The notes below the pieces were generated by a model that worked only from the letters and a program-made list of their open reading frames with translations, was not told the DNA's origin and searched no databases. A program made the translations under genes and the position numbers. Positions 1 through 23,438 of a stretch of DNA of 64,000 nt are shown here, in pieces (the stretch's first letter is position 1; every line of letters begins with the position of its first letter). The DNA is from Anaeramoeba flamelloides (lineage: Eukaryota; Metamonada; Anaeramoebidae): positions 6,937,501 to 7,001,500 of the forward strand of contig JANTQA010000008.1 of assembly GCA_027625915.1 (NCBI GenBank), read 5' to 3'.

Positions 1-465
1 GGACATGAAAAAAATCCCGGACAAGATTTTTAATTGTGAGTATTAGTAAAATTTTTGTCTAATTTCAATCAAATCCTTATTATAAATAACCATTTTTTTT
101 ATGAGATTAGTAATAAACCTACCTAAAGTCCATCAAAGTAAGGTGTCTCTAGAATACTCGAGTAATTGAATGATAGCCTATGTTGATCAACTTTTTTTGA
201 AAAACAATCGAGTTTTATTGAGGTTTACTAGAGTTTGGAAAATGATAATTTTTCTTCTTGTTTTTTGATTGATTGAATGTTGTTTTGAACAAGTATGATT
301 TCATCAATCATCATTCTAATAAGTGGGGGAGTTATAATTGAAAAAGTTCGATTCTTAAAAAAAAGAATTTGATTGTAAATAAATGAAATTACACAATAAT
401 TTTACTAATATTCACAATTAAAAATCTTGTCCGGGATTTTTTTCATGTCCGGTATTTTTTTCACT
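1..465. repeat. Terminal-inverted-repeat element (about 50-bp arms)
   Basis: Bases 1-52 reappear as a near-perfect reverse complement at about 400-450; both arms carry the GGACATGAAAAAAATCCCGG core. To the right the arm continues to a TTTTTTTCACTG end near 465, so the matching left tip should lie before the window and the element is cut by the window edge. No transposase frame lies between the arms. CACTG/CAGTG tips are common in Tc1/mariner-derived non-autonomous elements, but family assignment is inference. Confidence 0.7.
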
Positions 466-1034
466 GCTCTAATCATTTTTTAAAAACTTTTGGGTAGATT
501 GTTTTGATAGATTTATTCTTATTAACAGGGTCAATAGAAAAGACTAAAAATTAATGTCGTTTGTTTCCCAGGTACTAGTTGTTTGAAATTAAAATTAAAA
601 ATAATTAATACTAATAATGAAGTGTATCACTTCACATAATACATTTAACCCATTCAAAATATTTATTTGTCTAAGGATATTTGTACTATTGAATTCAAAT
701 AAAGATTTCCAATTCAGAATTTAAAATAAAATTGAGTAAAGAAGAAATAATTGTATCAAATATTAAACATAAGATCAAGGAATAAATGATATTTTTTTTT
801 CTTGATCAATTTCTTTGTATTTTTTTGATTTTCTATTTTTTAATTCGTTTGTGAATATATTATCTATGTATATATCCGACTTCCCTTTTTTAATTCAAAC
901 ATTAATGTGTTTAGTTAAAGAAATGTTTTTAAAAGTTCAATTCCTCTGAACCTGGGCTCTAAAAATTGGTAAAATGTGCGTACTCCCTTAAATTTGATTT
1001 TAATAGTGGCTCAATTTTTTTTTCCCTGTTTTAA

Positions 1035-1792
1035 GGGAATAGCGTCTACCAAGGAGAAGTCTACGATCAAAGTATGTTGTTTTTGGGTATAACCACATTA
1101 GTACTACATGGTTCGAATGTCTCTAAAAAATGTATTAGTCAAGTAGTAATATTTGTTGATCTCATCAATTAAAAATGATTATTGTATTAGTAAAAAACCC
1201 CAAAGAAATTTCAGAAAAAAAATCTACATTTCACCGAAAATTTAAAGGTTGAATTAACAATATTCAGACTCCAAAGCTGCAAAATATCTTTCTTAAATTT
1301 GTAGAGAAATGTAGATTAATCACTAAAAAATTCAATTTTATTTAATAAATTAAATAATTAACCCAATAGATTTTTTTGACAAATTATTTCTGAAATATTG
1401 GAAATATATTGATGTTACAATTAGCTTTATAAAAAGGAAACAAAACTAATCAATCTTTTGGGTTTGTTTATGTTGATCATTATTGAGTTAATCTTTGAAA
1501 TTAAAAAAATTAAAAAAAGAGTTACTTTTGGTAGTTCGAAATATGAATTATTAACTACTAGAATACTATTAATTTTGGGTTTCTATTTTTAGATTTGGAA
1601 AAGGAATTAAAAAAAAAATTTCCAAAATGAAAAATTTTTAATAGTGATCCTTAGTAAAAAATGTAATAATTTATTGTTCAATAGTATTTATAATAGATTT
1701 TTTTAGAGCTATTTGAGACATTGCACTAATATCATTTAGACCCAATTTCAACATACTTTGATTAGAAAGAAATCTATGGTGAGGATAATCCC
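1035..1792. repeat. 758-bp TTAA-flanked non-autonomous element
   Basis: The block is bounded by TTAA at 1031-1034 and 1793-1796. Its ends are imperfect inverted repeats: the left starts GGGAATAGCGTCTACCAAG and the reverse complement of the right end starts GGGATTATCCTCACCATAG. A second diverged copy lies at about 41229-43186, also between TTAA sites, and pieces of the right part recur near 6400-6510 and 23430-23560. TTAA target duplication is the hallmark of piggyBac-type transposition; no transposase is encoded here. Confidence 0.6.
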
Positions 1793-1796
1793 TTAA

Positions 1797-2720
1797 AAAG
1801 AGCGAGCGTTTGCCGAATAAATGAATTTTTTATTTTTTATTTTGAATGGAGGAAATTAATTTCTTCTTGCAGTCGTTATGTTCTCCAGAATTTAAAAGAA
1901 TTGAAAATTTATTGAATTTTCTGTTTATTTCTTAAATTAAAAAAAACGCCGTTAGCTTTTTCAGAATTAAAAAAAGAATTGAGTAAAATCTGAGGTTTAT
2001 CTCTATTCTTTTGAATTCTGGAAAACCGCCGTTAGGTTTTTTTTAATCTGAAAAAATCTTGTCAAATCCATGATTTTTCCTCAATTCTTTTAAATTAAAA
2101 AAAAAAACTAGGATACTTTTCGTTAGCTTTTCTTGAGTTTTCTGTTTATTTCGGAAATTGATAGATGTACAAAAAAAAAAAGAAAACATCAAGAAAACGG
2201 CCGTTAGCTTTTTTTTAATTTGAGAAATTAAAATAAAATTTCAAAAATTTTCTTTTTATTTCTTAAATTAAAAAAACCAAAGTTAGCTTTTCCAGAATTT
2301 AAAAGAATTGAGTGAAATCTTTGATTTTTCTCTATTCTTTTGAATTATGGAAAAGCTAGGTACTCTACGGCACTTGCCCTTTTTCTAAATAAAAATTTAG
2401 AAATTTTAATAAAGAATCATAATTTTCTTTATCATTTACTCATGACATAATAAATAATGAATCTTTATTTTGAATAATATCCAAGATATTATTCTTTATT
2501 TGTTGATTTGGATTAATTCTTTAACTTGATATTTTTTCCTTTTTTTTTCATATGATTGGGTATTCCCATAAAAAATGATCGATATCTTCATCTATTTCTG
2601 AGTTATGGTATTTTTACATAAGCTGCAAGATTTTGATTTATTTTTTATTGTTATCATAAACCTAAGAATATTTGTTAAATAAATGAAATTTTTATGAATT
2701 AACTTTTTTTCTTTTGAGTT
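1797..2720. repeat. Dispersed repeat with back-and-forth short inverted units
   Basis: Between 1860 and 2360 a unit containing CCGTTAGCTTTT next to a GAATT/AATTC palindrome occurs about five times in diverged form (near 1948, 2028, 2122, 2198, 2276). The tail from about 2386, with two AATAATGAATCTTTATTTTG-like stretches, is shared with 5405-5510. The same family is present at 5080-5760. No coding potential is visible. From 2720 to the RCC1 gene I see nothing definite. Confidence 0.5.
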
Positions 2721-3232
2721 TTACATATTTCGAAATGGTTACAAGTTTTTATTAAATTTCTTTTCTTCCTATTTTTTTAAAAATTCAAAAAGTCACTTAT
2801 TTGTTGAATTTAATTATTTAAATAACTTGAGAAAAAAAAACGAATAAAGTTGAAATGAAAAAATTTTTTAAGGTACTAATCTCTATTAAATTTTTTTACC
2901 TAAATTTAATAGGGATTGAGATAATTTTTTTGCCAATAACCTAGATTTGAAAAATCCTGCTTATTTTCAATATTAAACATATTTCTAGATAAGGAATCTT
3001 TATAAAGAAATTGGTCAAAAAAAAAATAATCGAGACTAGTCCCTTAAGAAAATTGTTTTTATTTTGGTAGCAGCTTTTGTAAAAAAGTTCGGACTAAAAG
3101 AGTAAAAAGCTGTGATTAAAACAGCCCAATTTACACTTTTTGTGCAATTTGGGTAATAACATTTTGAACTTTTTTCTGGCACTTTTTTAAACAAAATCCA
3201 ATAAAAAAAAAATCAAAAAATCAATTAATTAC

Positions 3233-4154
3233 CGTCTCATTTTTTCCCCATCCTTTATAAGTACCATTTTTATATTTTGCAAATAAATGATAACTTAAAC
3301 CAGAGTAAACTTTAACAATTCCACGCTGCACAAGTGCAGGTTTTAGTAATGAATAATTTTTTCCATTCCCAAGTTCACCATTGAATCCATTTCTTAATTT
3401 TTGTTAAGAAAAAAAAGGTTGTTTGAAAGTTAGGCAAAAATAGAGAAAGAGGGTATTTTTTTTTTAATAAGCAGGAAAGAATGAAGAGACATCGTACAAA
3501 AAAAAAGAAACATAAGTGTTCAAGAATTTAAAAATAAAAAAAAACAAACCCAAAGGCATAAAGATCGCCACCTTCACAAAGTACATATGAAGTTGAATAT
3601 GCAGCGTGAACAGCTGTTGGTCTTTTGTCAACAAAATATTGAACTTTTGTTGGGTTTTCAAGGCTTTGTTTATTACCATGGCCCAATTGACCAACCGCAC
3701 CTAATATGTTTTTTTTGACAATGTTTTTTTGAAAGAAATTAGGGAAAGATTTTCTTGTTCATTAAATATCCTTCTAATTTTTCAAATCTTGCAAGTGATT
3801 TCAAATCAAAAAATAATAGAAAACAAAGAAGATGAAATTTTGGTTACCTCCACCCCAAGTAAAAACAGAACCAGACTGAGAAAGTGCAATAAAATGCCCG
3901 TTTCCTGATTCTATTGAATTTATTTTTTCAGTTCCAAATTTATGGAGAACCGTTTCGTCTGGTGATCCTGCGGCATATATCGTGTAAACCGATCCGTCAA
4001 CTGTTAAAAAAACCGTCACGGTTCGTGTTGAGAGGATCTCTTTAACTGTAGAAGAAGGGATAACCTGCATTTCTTCGAGTTCTGTAATTTCTCTGTTTCC
4101 TCGAATCCCAAGCAATCCTTTATGGTTGTCACCAAAAGCAAACCAAAACGCCAT
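3233..4154 (-). CDS. RCC1-repeat protein, 5' part (three exons, 3' end not found)
   Basis: Three exons on the minus strand: 3848-4154, 3550-3700 and 3233-3392, separated by introns of 147 and 157 bp with donors GTAACC and GTTTGT and acceptors TTAG and TAAG. Joined, they give 206 codons starting MAFWFAFGDNHKG. Successive RCC1 blade signatures are seen: a G-H-F-I-A-L-S segment, then TWGGGAVGQLGHGN spanning the first splice, LYAFG at the second, and FNGELGNG followed by KGWGKNET in exon 3. These glycine-rich blades build the seven-bladed propeller of RCC1, the Ran exchange factor, and of many other proteins, so the molecular role is open. A GTAATT donor follows exon 3 at 3231-3232, but no further blade appears in the 3.2 kb to the left, which is filled with repeats. 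The gene is either cut short or continues after a long intron. The start at 4154 is the only ATG in the frame ahead of the first blade. Confidence 0.75.
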
Positions 4155-5079
4155 TTGAGAAGAAGTAACAATAATAAAAAAAATGTATTATTTAACAAAG
4201 CGAAATTTTTTTATAAATTGAAATTAACTTGAAAGTGTTCCCGAAAGAAGCCATTTGAAAAAGGTGTTACAAAAAAGTGTTAATAAAACTGAAGGTATAA
4301 CAGAAAATGCTCGATATTATGATTCTTTTTGGTGCTTTATTACAAAAACTAGTTTTGCCAAATTACTTATTGTTGAATTTTATATGTGATAAAACTACTT
4401 TCTTTTTTGTTATTTTGGCTTTTTTAAGATTCTTTTAATTTAAGTTTGCTAGTTCAGGCATTAATCACAATAAAAAAAATATTTTAATAAATAAAAAAAT
4501 AAATCAGGAAAAAATTTTTCACTTCGAATAGAGATTGAAAAATGAAGTAAAAATATGACTACCCAAAGACCAGATTCACTTTTAATACTATTTTCAGATT
4601 GTAGCTATTATTTTCAATAAGATTATTCTATTTTTATAAATCTTTAAAAAGCACAGTGGTGTACCCACCACTTCTTTTTTCCTTTGAGCCATTACAAAAT
4701 AATAACTTCTAATCAAAAGAATTTTTACTCATCTATAAAAAGTTTTTCTGATTTTTTCATGTTTTTTTGTTAAAATTATGATTTTTTCATTAATTATATT
4801 ACTTTTCTGTTATTTCCCAAGGGTCAGAAATATTGACAATGTATTTCATATTTTAAATGACAACAAATTCGATTTAATAAACGATTGGAGATGTTTGTTT
4901 TTTTTTTGAATTTGAAAAAAGTATTTTCTATTTTCTGGACCTTTCGACCCAACATCACTTTTTTTCTTTTTTTAAATACAATAGAATGTTACCAAAGATA
5001 TTAAATATATTGTCAAGTTCCCTGACCCTTGGGCACATACCAGAAAAGTATCATAGTTATTGAAAAATTACGATTTTTT
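4155..5079. other. Intergenic, no gene seen
   Basis: A+T-rich DNA upstream of the RCC1-repeat gene. A short CACAGTGGTGTACCCACCAC palindrome at about 4653 resembles the CAGTGGTG tips of the element at 36410-36884. Nothing else is recognisable. Confidence 0.4.
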
Positions 5080-5760
5080 TTTTTTTTTTATTATTTTGAA
5101 TGGAGGAAATTTATTTCCTCATACAGTTTTTGATTTTTTTTTAATTTAAAAGAATTGTGTAAAAATTTTACATTTTCTTTATTATTTTGAATTCTTGGGA
5201 CGCTTCCTGAATTTATTTTTAATTTGAAAATTAATAGAGTTTACACATAAAAAAGTAATCCTCAAGAATAAAAGCTGTTATGTTTTATTTAATTTGAGAT
5301 ACCAAAATAAAATTCATTAAATTTTCTTTTTATTTCTTAAATTAATAAAAAACGGAGGCAATCAATAACACTTGAAGAAACCATGGTAATTTCTAAAATT
5401 TTGTTTTGAGAAATTTTAATAAAGAATCAAAAATAAATTTATCATTAACTAGTTCCAAAATAAATAATGATTCTATATTTTGAATAATATCAAAGATATT
5501 ATTCTGATTTCTTTTATTAATTTGAATTCTTTTTTTGGATAAAATATTTGTCCAAATTATCCCATTTTCTTTATATAATGGACAATTTCACAAAAAAGGT
5601 CAATATTTTCAATGATTTACAAGTTTTTTTTTGATTTTTGGCATAGATTTTAAGATTTTGTTTTAATTTTATTCTTATCAGAAACATATGAATATCAATT
5701 TAGATAATTTATGAACTTTCTTAGTTTTAAGATTAAATTAGATCCCTTCCATTGTTAATA
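5080..5760. repeat. Second copy of the 1797-2720 repeat family
   Basis: It shares the TTTTGAATGGAGGAAAT start (5094 versus about 1844) and the AATAAAGAATC...GATATTATTCT tail with the first copy, in the same order and orientation. It is diverged and shorter, with no open frame of interest. A TA-flanked palindromic element (5795-5992) lies just beyond its right end. Confidence 0.5.
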
Positions 5761-5794
5761 TGTATTATTTTTATTTTTTTGTTTATTTAAAATA

Positions 5795-5992
5795 CAGTCA
5801 GTTTCACTTTTAAGGCACAAACTTTCAACTAAATTTAAGGCACAAAAAAAATCTCAAATTAAAGCACAAAATTCAAATTCTAGTAAAAATAAATTGTAAA
5901 AATTAAAATTCCAAATTTTGTGCCTTAAATTTGAGATTTTTTTGTGCCTTAAATTTCGTTGAAAGTTTGTGCCTTAAAAGTGAAACTGACTG
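5795..5992. repeat. 198-bp palindromic TA-flanked MITE (Tc1/mariner type)
   Basis: The element runs CAGTCAGTTTCACTTTTAAG ... CTTAAAAGTGAAACTGACTG between TA dinucleotides (5793-5794 and 5993-5994). The whole element folds back on itself almost completely, with arms of about 80-90 bp around a short A+T-rich centre. TA target sites and CAGT tips are typical of Tc1/mariner-derived MITEs. At least seven related copies are scattered through the window, this being the best preserved. Confidence 0.8.
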
Positions 5993-6879
5993 TAATAATT
6001 GTTTTTTGAAATATAAAAAAAACATTGAAAAAATTATATTTATTCTATTTTTAATTTGAATAACCAAATCAATCAAGGTTCAGAAGAAAAAAATTTTTTG
6101 GAATAGTACTGTTATCTTTTCCCGATCTCAAAATAAGAGGGTAAAATCCATAAATATACCCAATTCTATGAATAATAGAAAAGACACAACACCTCGGATA
6201 TTCTAAGGCACTACTCCATAATTTGCTGTGTCACACAAGAAAAAAATTAAAAAAATACTTGCTTTTGCTAATTTTTATGGTTCTTTTTTCAATACCTCTA
6301 TAAGTTTTTTTTTGAATTTACTACCTTTTTATTTGGAAAAATAAATTAAAAAACAATTACAAAAATGCTTATATTTAAATTTAAATCCCAAGTAAAAAAG
6401 GTAATAATTATTTGTTGTATAGTATTTATAATAGCTTTTTTAAAAGTAGTCGGAACTATGAACGTATTGAATTTAATAATAATAGAGTTAAATCTATGAC
6501 TCTAGATGAAAAAGCCAGTAATTTTTATGCTCAAAACTCAAAAAGAATATAATAAAAAAAAAGTCCCAAATTATACATTATACCTGTTAAGTATTGTCTT
6601 TATCGTTATTAACCAAATAAATCAACTCTTTTATTGTACTTTAAAAAAAAAAAAAAAAAAATACAATACTGGTAATAGTTATTTGATGTATAAAATTTTC
6701 ACAATTTTTTTCCTAGGTACAATTGAAAAAACTTGATGTAGTGGCCGAGTCATTACAATTAAAAAATAATTTTCTGAAATGGAAAAAAACAAATATTTGT
6801 CATTTATATAAAGAGCCTTGTAACAATTAAAGGTGAACCAAAAAATGAAGTGCAATCGATCTTCTAAAATCAACAATCA

Positions 6880-7225
6880 AAATGAGGACATATTATTAGA
6901 AAAAAACTACCAAAAATTGACACTCAATTTTCAATTAGAATGGTTCTGAAATATAATTTTGAAAACAACTCTGTTAGTTTTGAAGTGTACCTCTTGGGTA
7001 ATTTTTGAGATCTCTGTGATTTTTTTTTTCTTTTTTTCTCATTTTTCAAATAACTTTTACTTTTCTCAAGAAGGCTACAAAATCCTTACTTTTTCTAAAT
7101 ATAGGGGGTTACAAAATAACCACAAATTAGAATAAATCAAACTAAGTTGATTATGTACTTATAAAAATACTTTGTTTTAAATCAAAGAAATTTAACCCTT
7201 TGAAAATATAATTATATTGAAATAT
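6880..7225. repeat. Dispersed repeat shared with 33040-33480
   Basis: The same ordered blocks occur here and near 33 kb in the same orientation: an ACTGTATTAGTTTTGAAGTG-like segment, a T-rich stretch, a TTACAAAATAACCA segment, then TTTGTTTTAAAT next to AAAGAAATTTAACCCTT. No ends or coding capacity are visible. Confidence 0.45.
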
Positions 7226-7788
7226 TGGATTTTTTTTTTTACATTTCCCTTTTTGAAGATTTGAGAATACTTTTTAACCTTTTTTTTTAAATTGATTTTT
7301 TTGCCAAATTAAATTTTCTTTTTCAGTTTTTCTAATTTGGTCAATGAAAACAACAGTAATCTCAAAATATCTTTTTGGTTCCCACTTTTTGAGGCATGGA
7401 TCAACTCCAAAGCAAATGACTAGAACCTTAATAAAAAAATCTTATTAATTTCTGAAACTCTTTTGGTCTTTAAAACTTTACATTTTAAAATACATACAAA
7501 TCCATAACTTTGTTTTTAAATACTGAACCGTAAAATTACAACAAAAACTGAGTTTAAATAATAGAAAATTAGATCATTATTTTGTCAATATCCGTAACCA
7601 ATTAATAAGATGACGAGTTATTTTATGATATTCCAACGAATAACTTTGAAAAAAACATTGGTTATTCTAACAACTTTGATTTTATCACCTAACTCAAAGA
7701 GCCAGAGATCTATTTCCTTTCATAAAAGCTAATTTTCAATCAAATTGAAATCATTTTTTTAAATTCCTCAAATAATTTCTTTTGGTTG

Positions 7789-18705
<10,917 letters not shown>

Positions 18706-21700
18706 ATTTTGAATTTATCTTTTCATTGTGTGTGCATGTGTCGAATTATTAGTCAATCTTTTTGTTGTTAAAGTTTTTAATATTGAAATTTTCCAAAAAA
18801 TAAATGATGAATTTTATTTCAATTTCTCTATAAAAAAATGTTACATCGCAATTATTAGTAAAATAAAAATAAAAGACAGAAAGTTATCTCAAAATAATTA
18901 AATATGAACAAATAATTTGATCTGCCTTTTTCGATTGGATCTTTTGAGAAACAATTATTTTTAAAAAAAAAAAATTCAAGATAACAATACATAATGATAT
19001 CTATGATCCAATTTTCTTTCTTAAGATTTTTATCTTTTCTGATATTTACAACTTTTTTAAAAAAACAACAAAAATATTTAATTTATCAAAATTGTTTTTC
19101 TTTTTTATTTTGATCAATTTTTTTGGTTTTTTCGAACAGAAAAAAAATATTTTCGAATAGAAAAATAATACCTTCTAAAAGAAAAATAATATTTTCTTCA
19201 TAAAATTTGAATACTTTCAAATTTGAATTTCAAAAATGTATATTTATAAATAAAAAAAAAAAAATTGTATTAATTGATTTTTAATTTGATTTTTGTATTT
19301 TTTTTTTTATTGCTAATGTCAAAAATCCAAATATCAAACTTTCATCAATGTAATTTTTTAAAAGTTTGTTAAATAAAATAATAATAATAATAAATTAAAA
19401 TAAATACTTTAGTTTCTTTGTCAAAATACGTTTTCTCTTGTTTATCAACTTGATAAAAAAAAATGATAAAAATCAAAGAATTTTTTTTTAGAACGAGAAG
19501 ATGAAAGATTATCAAATTATTATACCAATTATTAAGTCTTGTGTTTTTATTATTTTTTTTTTTTTTCAATTGGTTGTTATTTGAGTATTTTACTACTAAT
19601 TGAATATTATAATTTTGTTATTTAATAGTCTCGGTAAAATCTAGTAAGTATTATGAAATTAGATCTAAAAATAATTATGGATAAAATTTTCCAATTTTTT
19701 TTTTTTTTTCAACAAAGCCATTTTCCAGTCAAGGGGATAGTTGTAATCGGCGAATTACATTTGTTTACAAGATTTGAATAAAGTAAGAATAAAAATTTAA
19801 TTTTAAGAAATTTGGTATTGAAATAATTTTCTCACATTTTTACTTTTTTCTGTTTTTTTGTTTTTTTTTTACTCGTAATTCATTTCCAATTTTTTTTTTA
19901 GAGCAAGATCAATAGTTACTAGGTAAAAAAATGTTATTTACTCATATTGAAAGTGTGAAAATGTATGTTGAAAAATCATATTAATTTCTATTAAAATTTT
20001 CTTTGGATCTTCAATTGGAGATCAAAATGAACATTGTTTTTTTTTTATCAATAGGTCTTAGGGAATTTTGGGTTTTTCAATTTAAAGATATCTATTGGAT
20101 TAATTAGATAATATCTTATGTGGATATCAATTATATTTGGATAATATAAATAATTATTATTTATTATTAAATCTTCAAATGTCGGTGAGAAAAAGGAATT
20201 TATCTTTGGAAAATCATTTGGGTTCTTTGACAGAAAGACAATTTCATTGAATTGTTAAAATTTAAATAAAAAGTAATATTTGATGTTTAATGCATTTTAT
20301 GAGGTGGGTAGGGCCTGGAATATTTCAAATAATACAGTATAAATACTAACTATTTATATCCTTTTCAGGAATATAAACTATATTTTAGAATAAATATATG
20401 TTTTTTTAAAACAAATATATATATTTCGATTTAAATTCGGCTCTTTGAGTATAAAAACACACTATAGAAATTTTATATAAATTTGGAATCGCGTCTACTG
20501 GGAATTAACTAAAATTTAAAAGATATATAAATGATTTGATAGAATCTCTCAGACCAAATTCATGCAAAAATAATTCTAAAAGGGAAAATAACTTACATAA
20601 TAAATAAATAAAATGATTTCTTTATAATACCTTTTGTTAATAAACATGGCCCATAATCTTTTTTTTTCAGATATCTTCAATTAAAATCTATTTTAATACT
20701 ATAAAATCTCATTTTTGAATTTTTTTTTTTAACTTTTATTTATTCTTCCATTCTTTTTATTTTTATTTCCATCTGTATTTATATATACATAAAAACTCCA
20801 TTTCATTTAAAGTGGCCCACCAAAAAATGAAAAAAGCACTTTTTTTTCAAGAAAAAAACTAAACGAAGGTTGTTTATAAATACTGCAAATAATAAACTTC
20901 GGATTATAGTTGATAATCTTTGTCTAAATACTTGAATAAAATCATTGTTATGAAAAAAATATAAAAAAAAAGTTAAATGAAATTATTTTTCTCCTTTAAT
21001 TGGAACTTTTGGTGTAAAATTTCCCAATTTCTTTAAGAAATTAAAATTGTTGAAATAAGATTTTTTTTTATTGTAAATATAAACATTTTAAAAGAAAAAT
21101 CAATGTTTAACTTTATGTATTGAAATATGGAGTTTTAAAGGATTTTATTTGTTTTTTTTTTTTTTTTCAATTTAATTTTTAAAAAAAAAAATAAAAAAGA
21201 AAAGAAAAAAAAAAGCAAAAAGCAAAAAACAAAAAAAAAATCCTTTTAAAAAATGAGAAAAAATGATTTGATCTAAAAATTTGAAATTTATTTTGAGAAG
21301 AATAATGAATTCAAAATATAGAGCGTGTACTATTTCTCAATAAAACTGGATAACTTTGATGGAAAAGAGTTTATATTTTGTAAATATCCTTTGGGGTTGC
21401 GGAAGTACAAAATGATTTACTTTTGATTACATAACACTTTGAAGTTGATAAGTGTATTAAAAAATAACCTAAAATGTGTTTATACAATCCAATATTTTCA
21501 TATAAAAAAATCAAATATTCGATTTTTAGATGATTTCTTTCATTAACTTTCTTTTAAATCAATATATATGTTTTTATTTATTAAAAAAATGTATATTTTG
21601 ACAATAGAATATAAATAATCCATTTACTAAAGAGATCAAAAAAAAAATGTTCCTACATCATCAAAATGTTAGTTACAAAATTAACTCGTATCTTCTTGCT

Positions 21701-22040
21701 ACAATATAATCTCTAATACAGTACCCCATAGTATTTATAAGTAAAAATAATTTTTGATAGGAAATATCTTGATATTTTCAGTGAATTTTAGATTCAGAAA
21801 TGTAATTTGTTCAAATTTTTTCATAATATTCGAATTTTTATGTTTTTTGATTATTATAAATGTTCCATATAAATAAACTCTATTTTTGATAGAACAAATT
21901 TTGAATTAACTTTATTTTTTGAAGAATTTCTTTTTTAAAAGTCAGACAGATAGTACTTAATTTAATATTTACACATTAGTTATTGAATTTATTTAAAAAT
22001 TTTTGAATTTTTTGAATTTTAATGTTAGATATTGTTTTTT
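18706..22040. other. Gene-free A+T-rich stretch
   Basis: About 3.3 kb after the VPS13 stop. It contains long A and T runs (for example 21150-21240) and AATAAA-like hexamers shortly after the stop, but no frame, RNA gene or clear repeat that I can support. Confidence 0.5.
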
Positions 22041-22046
22041 TTCCTC

Positions 22047-22240
22047 TCAGTCCCACTTTTCAGGTATAAACTTTCAAATGGATTTATAGCAACAGAATAA
22101 ATTCTAAATTAAAGTACAAAATTGAGATTCTACTAAAACTAATTTTGATAAAAAAAATCCAAAAAACGGATCTCAATTTGAGGTTTTTTTGAGTTTTTAA
22201 TTTTGTTGAGAATTATTCCTTAGAAAAAGAACTTAATGTA
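22047..22240. repeat. Degenerate copy of the palindromic TA-MITE family
   Basis: CAGTCCCACTTTTCAGG...AAACTTTCAA followed by the AAATTAAAG(T/C)ACAAAATT inner block and a partial reverse arm. It matches the plan of the 5795-5992 element but is strongly diverged. Confidence 0.5.
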
Positions 22241-22819
22241 TTATAAAAATTGTCTCCAAAATTGTCTATATTTTTAGAAACAAAAATTTTACTTGAGCAT
22301 TCATTTTTTGAATTTTTTTTTAATAATCGAACTTTCAGAAATTAATAAAATCATATTTTGTGTTTATTATTTGGTTTCTGTGATTATTTAATGTACGGAT
22401 TTTTTATCAAAAAATAAACTCAATTTTATATTAAAACAGGGTATAACAAGTCTGTGTGTGTTATTTTGGCAACATTTATTCAAATCTTAATATAAAATAT
22501 ACTCAAAATAACAAGTATTTCACCTCAAAATTGATTTTAACTTGGACATATTATTATATTCTGAAATCGATGGGATATTTTAAGGAAAGTAAATACAAAA
22601 ACAAGAATTTTATTTCAAAAAAGCTTTTAAGATCTGGTTACATATTTTGAATCACTGTACCTTTCTTGGTTCTTATTGTTATTTTTTAATTAATGCAAAT
22701 ACTATTATTTTGGTATCTTTCTTTTAATTTGTGTAAGTAATTGAAAAAAAAATAATATACAAAATCAAAATTCCTGATTCAGATCCTAGTAGAAAATCCG
22801 GATAATTTATAGTCAACAA

Positions 22820-23438
22820 CCGTTTTGAAAAAAAATTGAAACATGGTTTTTAATTCCGAACCTTACTGAAAATGAAAAGTAAAATCAATAAAAAGAAGAA
22901 ACCAATTACAGTCAGTTCCATTTTTAAGGCACAAACTTTAAACGAAATTTAAGGCACAGAAAAATCTCAAACAAAGTTATAAAATTTGTGATTTTTTTTT
23001 TTCAATTTATTTTACTAGAGTCTGAATTTTGTGTTTTAATTTGAGATTTTTATCGTGCCTTAAATTTCGTTACAGTTTGTGCCTTAAAAGTGGAACTGAC
23101 TGTAACTTCAAATAATAATCCAATATATTATTTTCAATCAAACCAACAAATTCAATTTAAATCTACTTGATTTATCGAAATTGTACGTGTGATTTTAGAG
23201 ATCTCAAAAATAGTCAATTTTTTGAACAAATATTTAATAATTGATCAATCAAAGAAAAGCCCCTATACTAAAAGATAGTATTAAAAAAACTGTTATTCTG
23301 CTGAATACTTTATTTTGTCTTTATTTATTTATTTATTCTTTTTTTCATCGATCCTACTTTAGTTCTTCATTTTCAGTAATGTTCACAATTAAATACAGTG
23401 TTTAACTTTTTTTCCCTGTTTCACTTTTTTACCACAAT
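22820..23438. repeat. GTTGTGGAAA-family inverted-repeat element, interrupted
   Basis: A diverged copy of the element best seen at 32231-32650: left end near 22820, right end TTTCACTTTTTTACCACAA near 23435. A palindromic TA-MITE (22909-23102) sits inside it, so this copy is the older of the two. Confidence 0.6.
22909..23102. repeat. 194-bp palindromic TA-flanked MITE
   Basis: CAGTCAGTTCCATTTTTAAG ... CTTAAAAGTGGAACTGACTG between TA dinucleotides at 22907-22908 and 23103-23104. It belongs to the same family as 5795-5992 and is inserted in a GTTGTGGAAA-family element. Confidence 0.75.

Noticed and set aside
1080-1140. GGTTCGAATGTC resembling a pol III B box, hinting at a tRNA or SINE
   Set aside because: No A box, no cloverleaf and no CCA-proximal stem can be formed, and the second copy (near 41308) has lost the motif.
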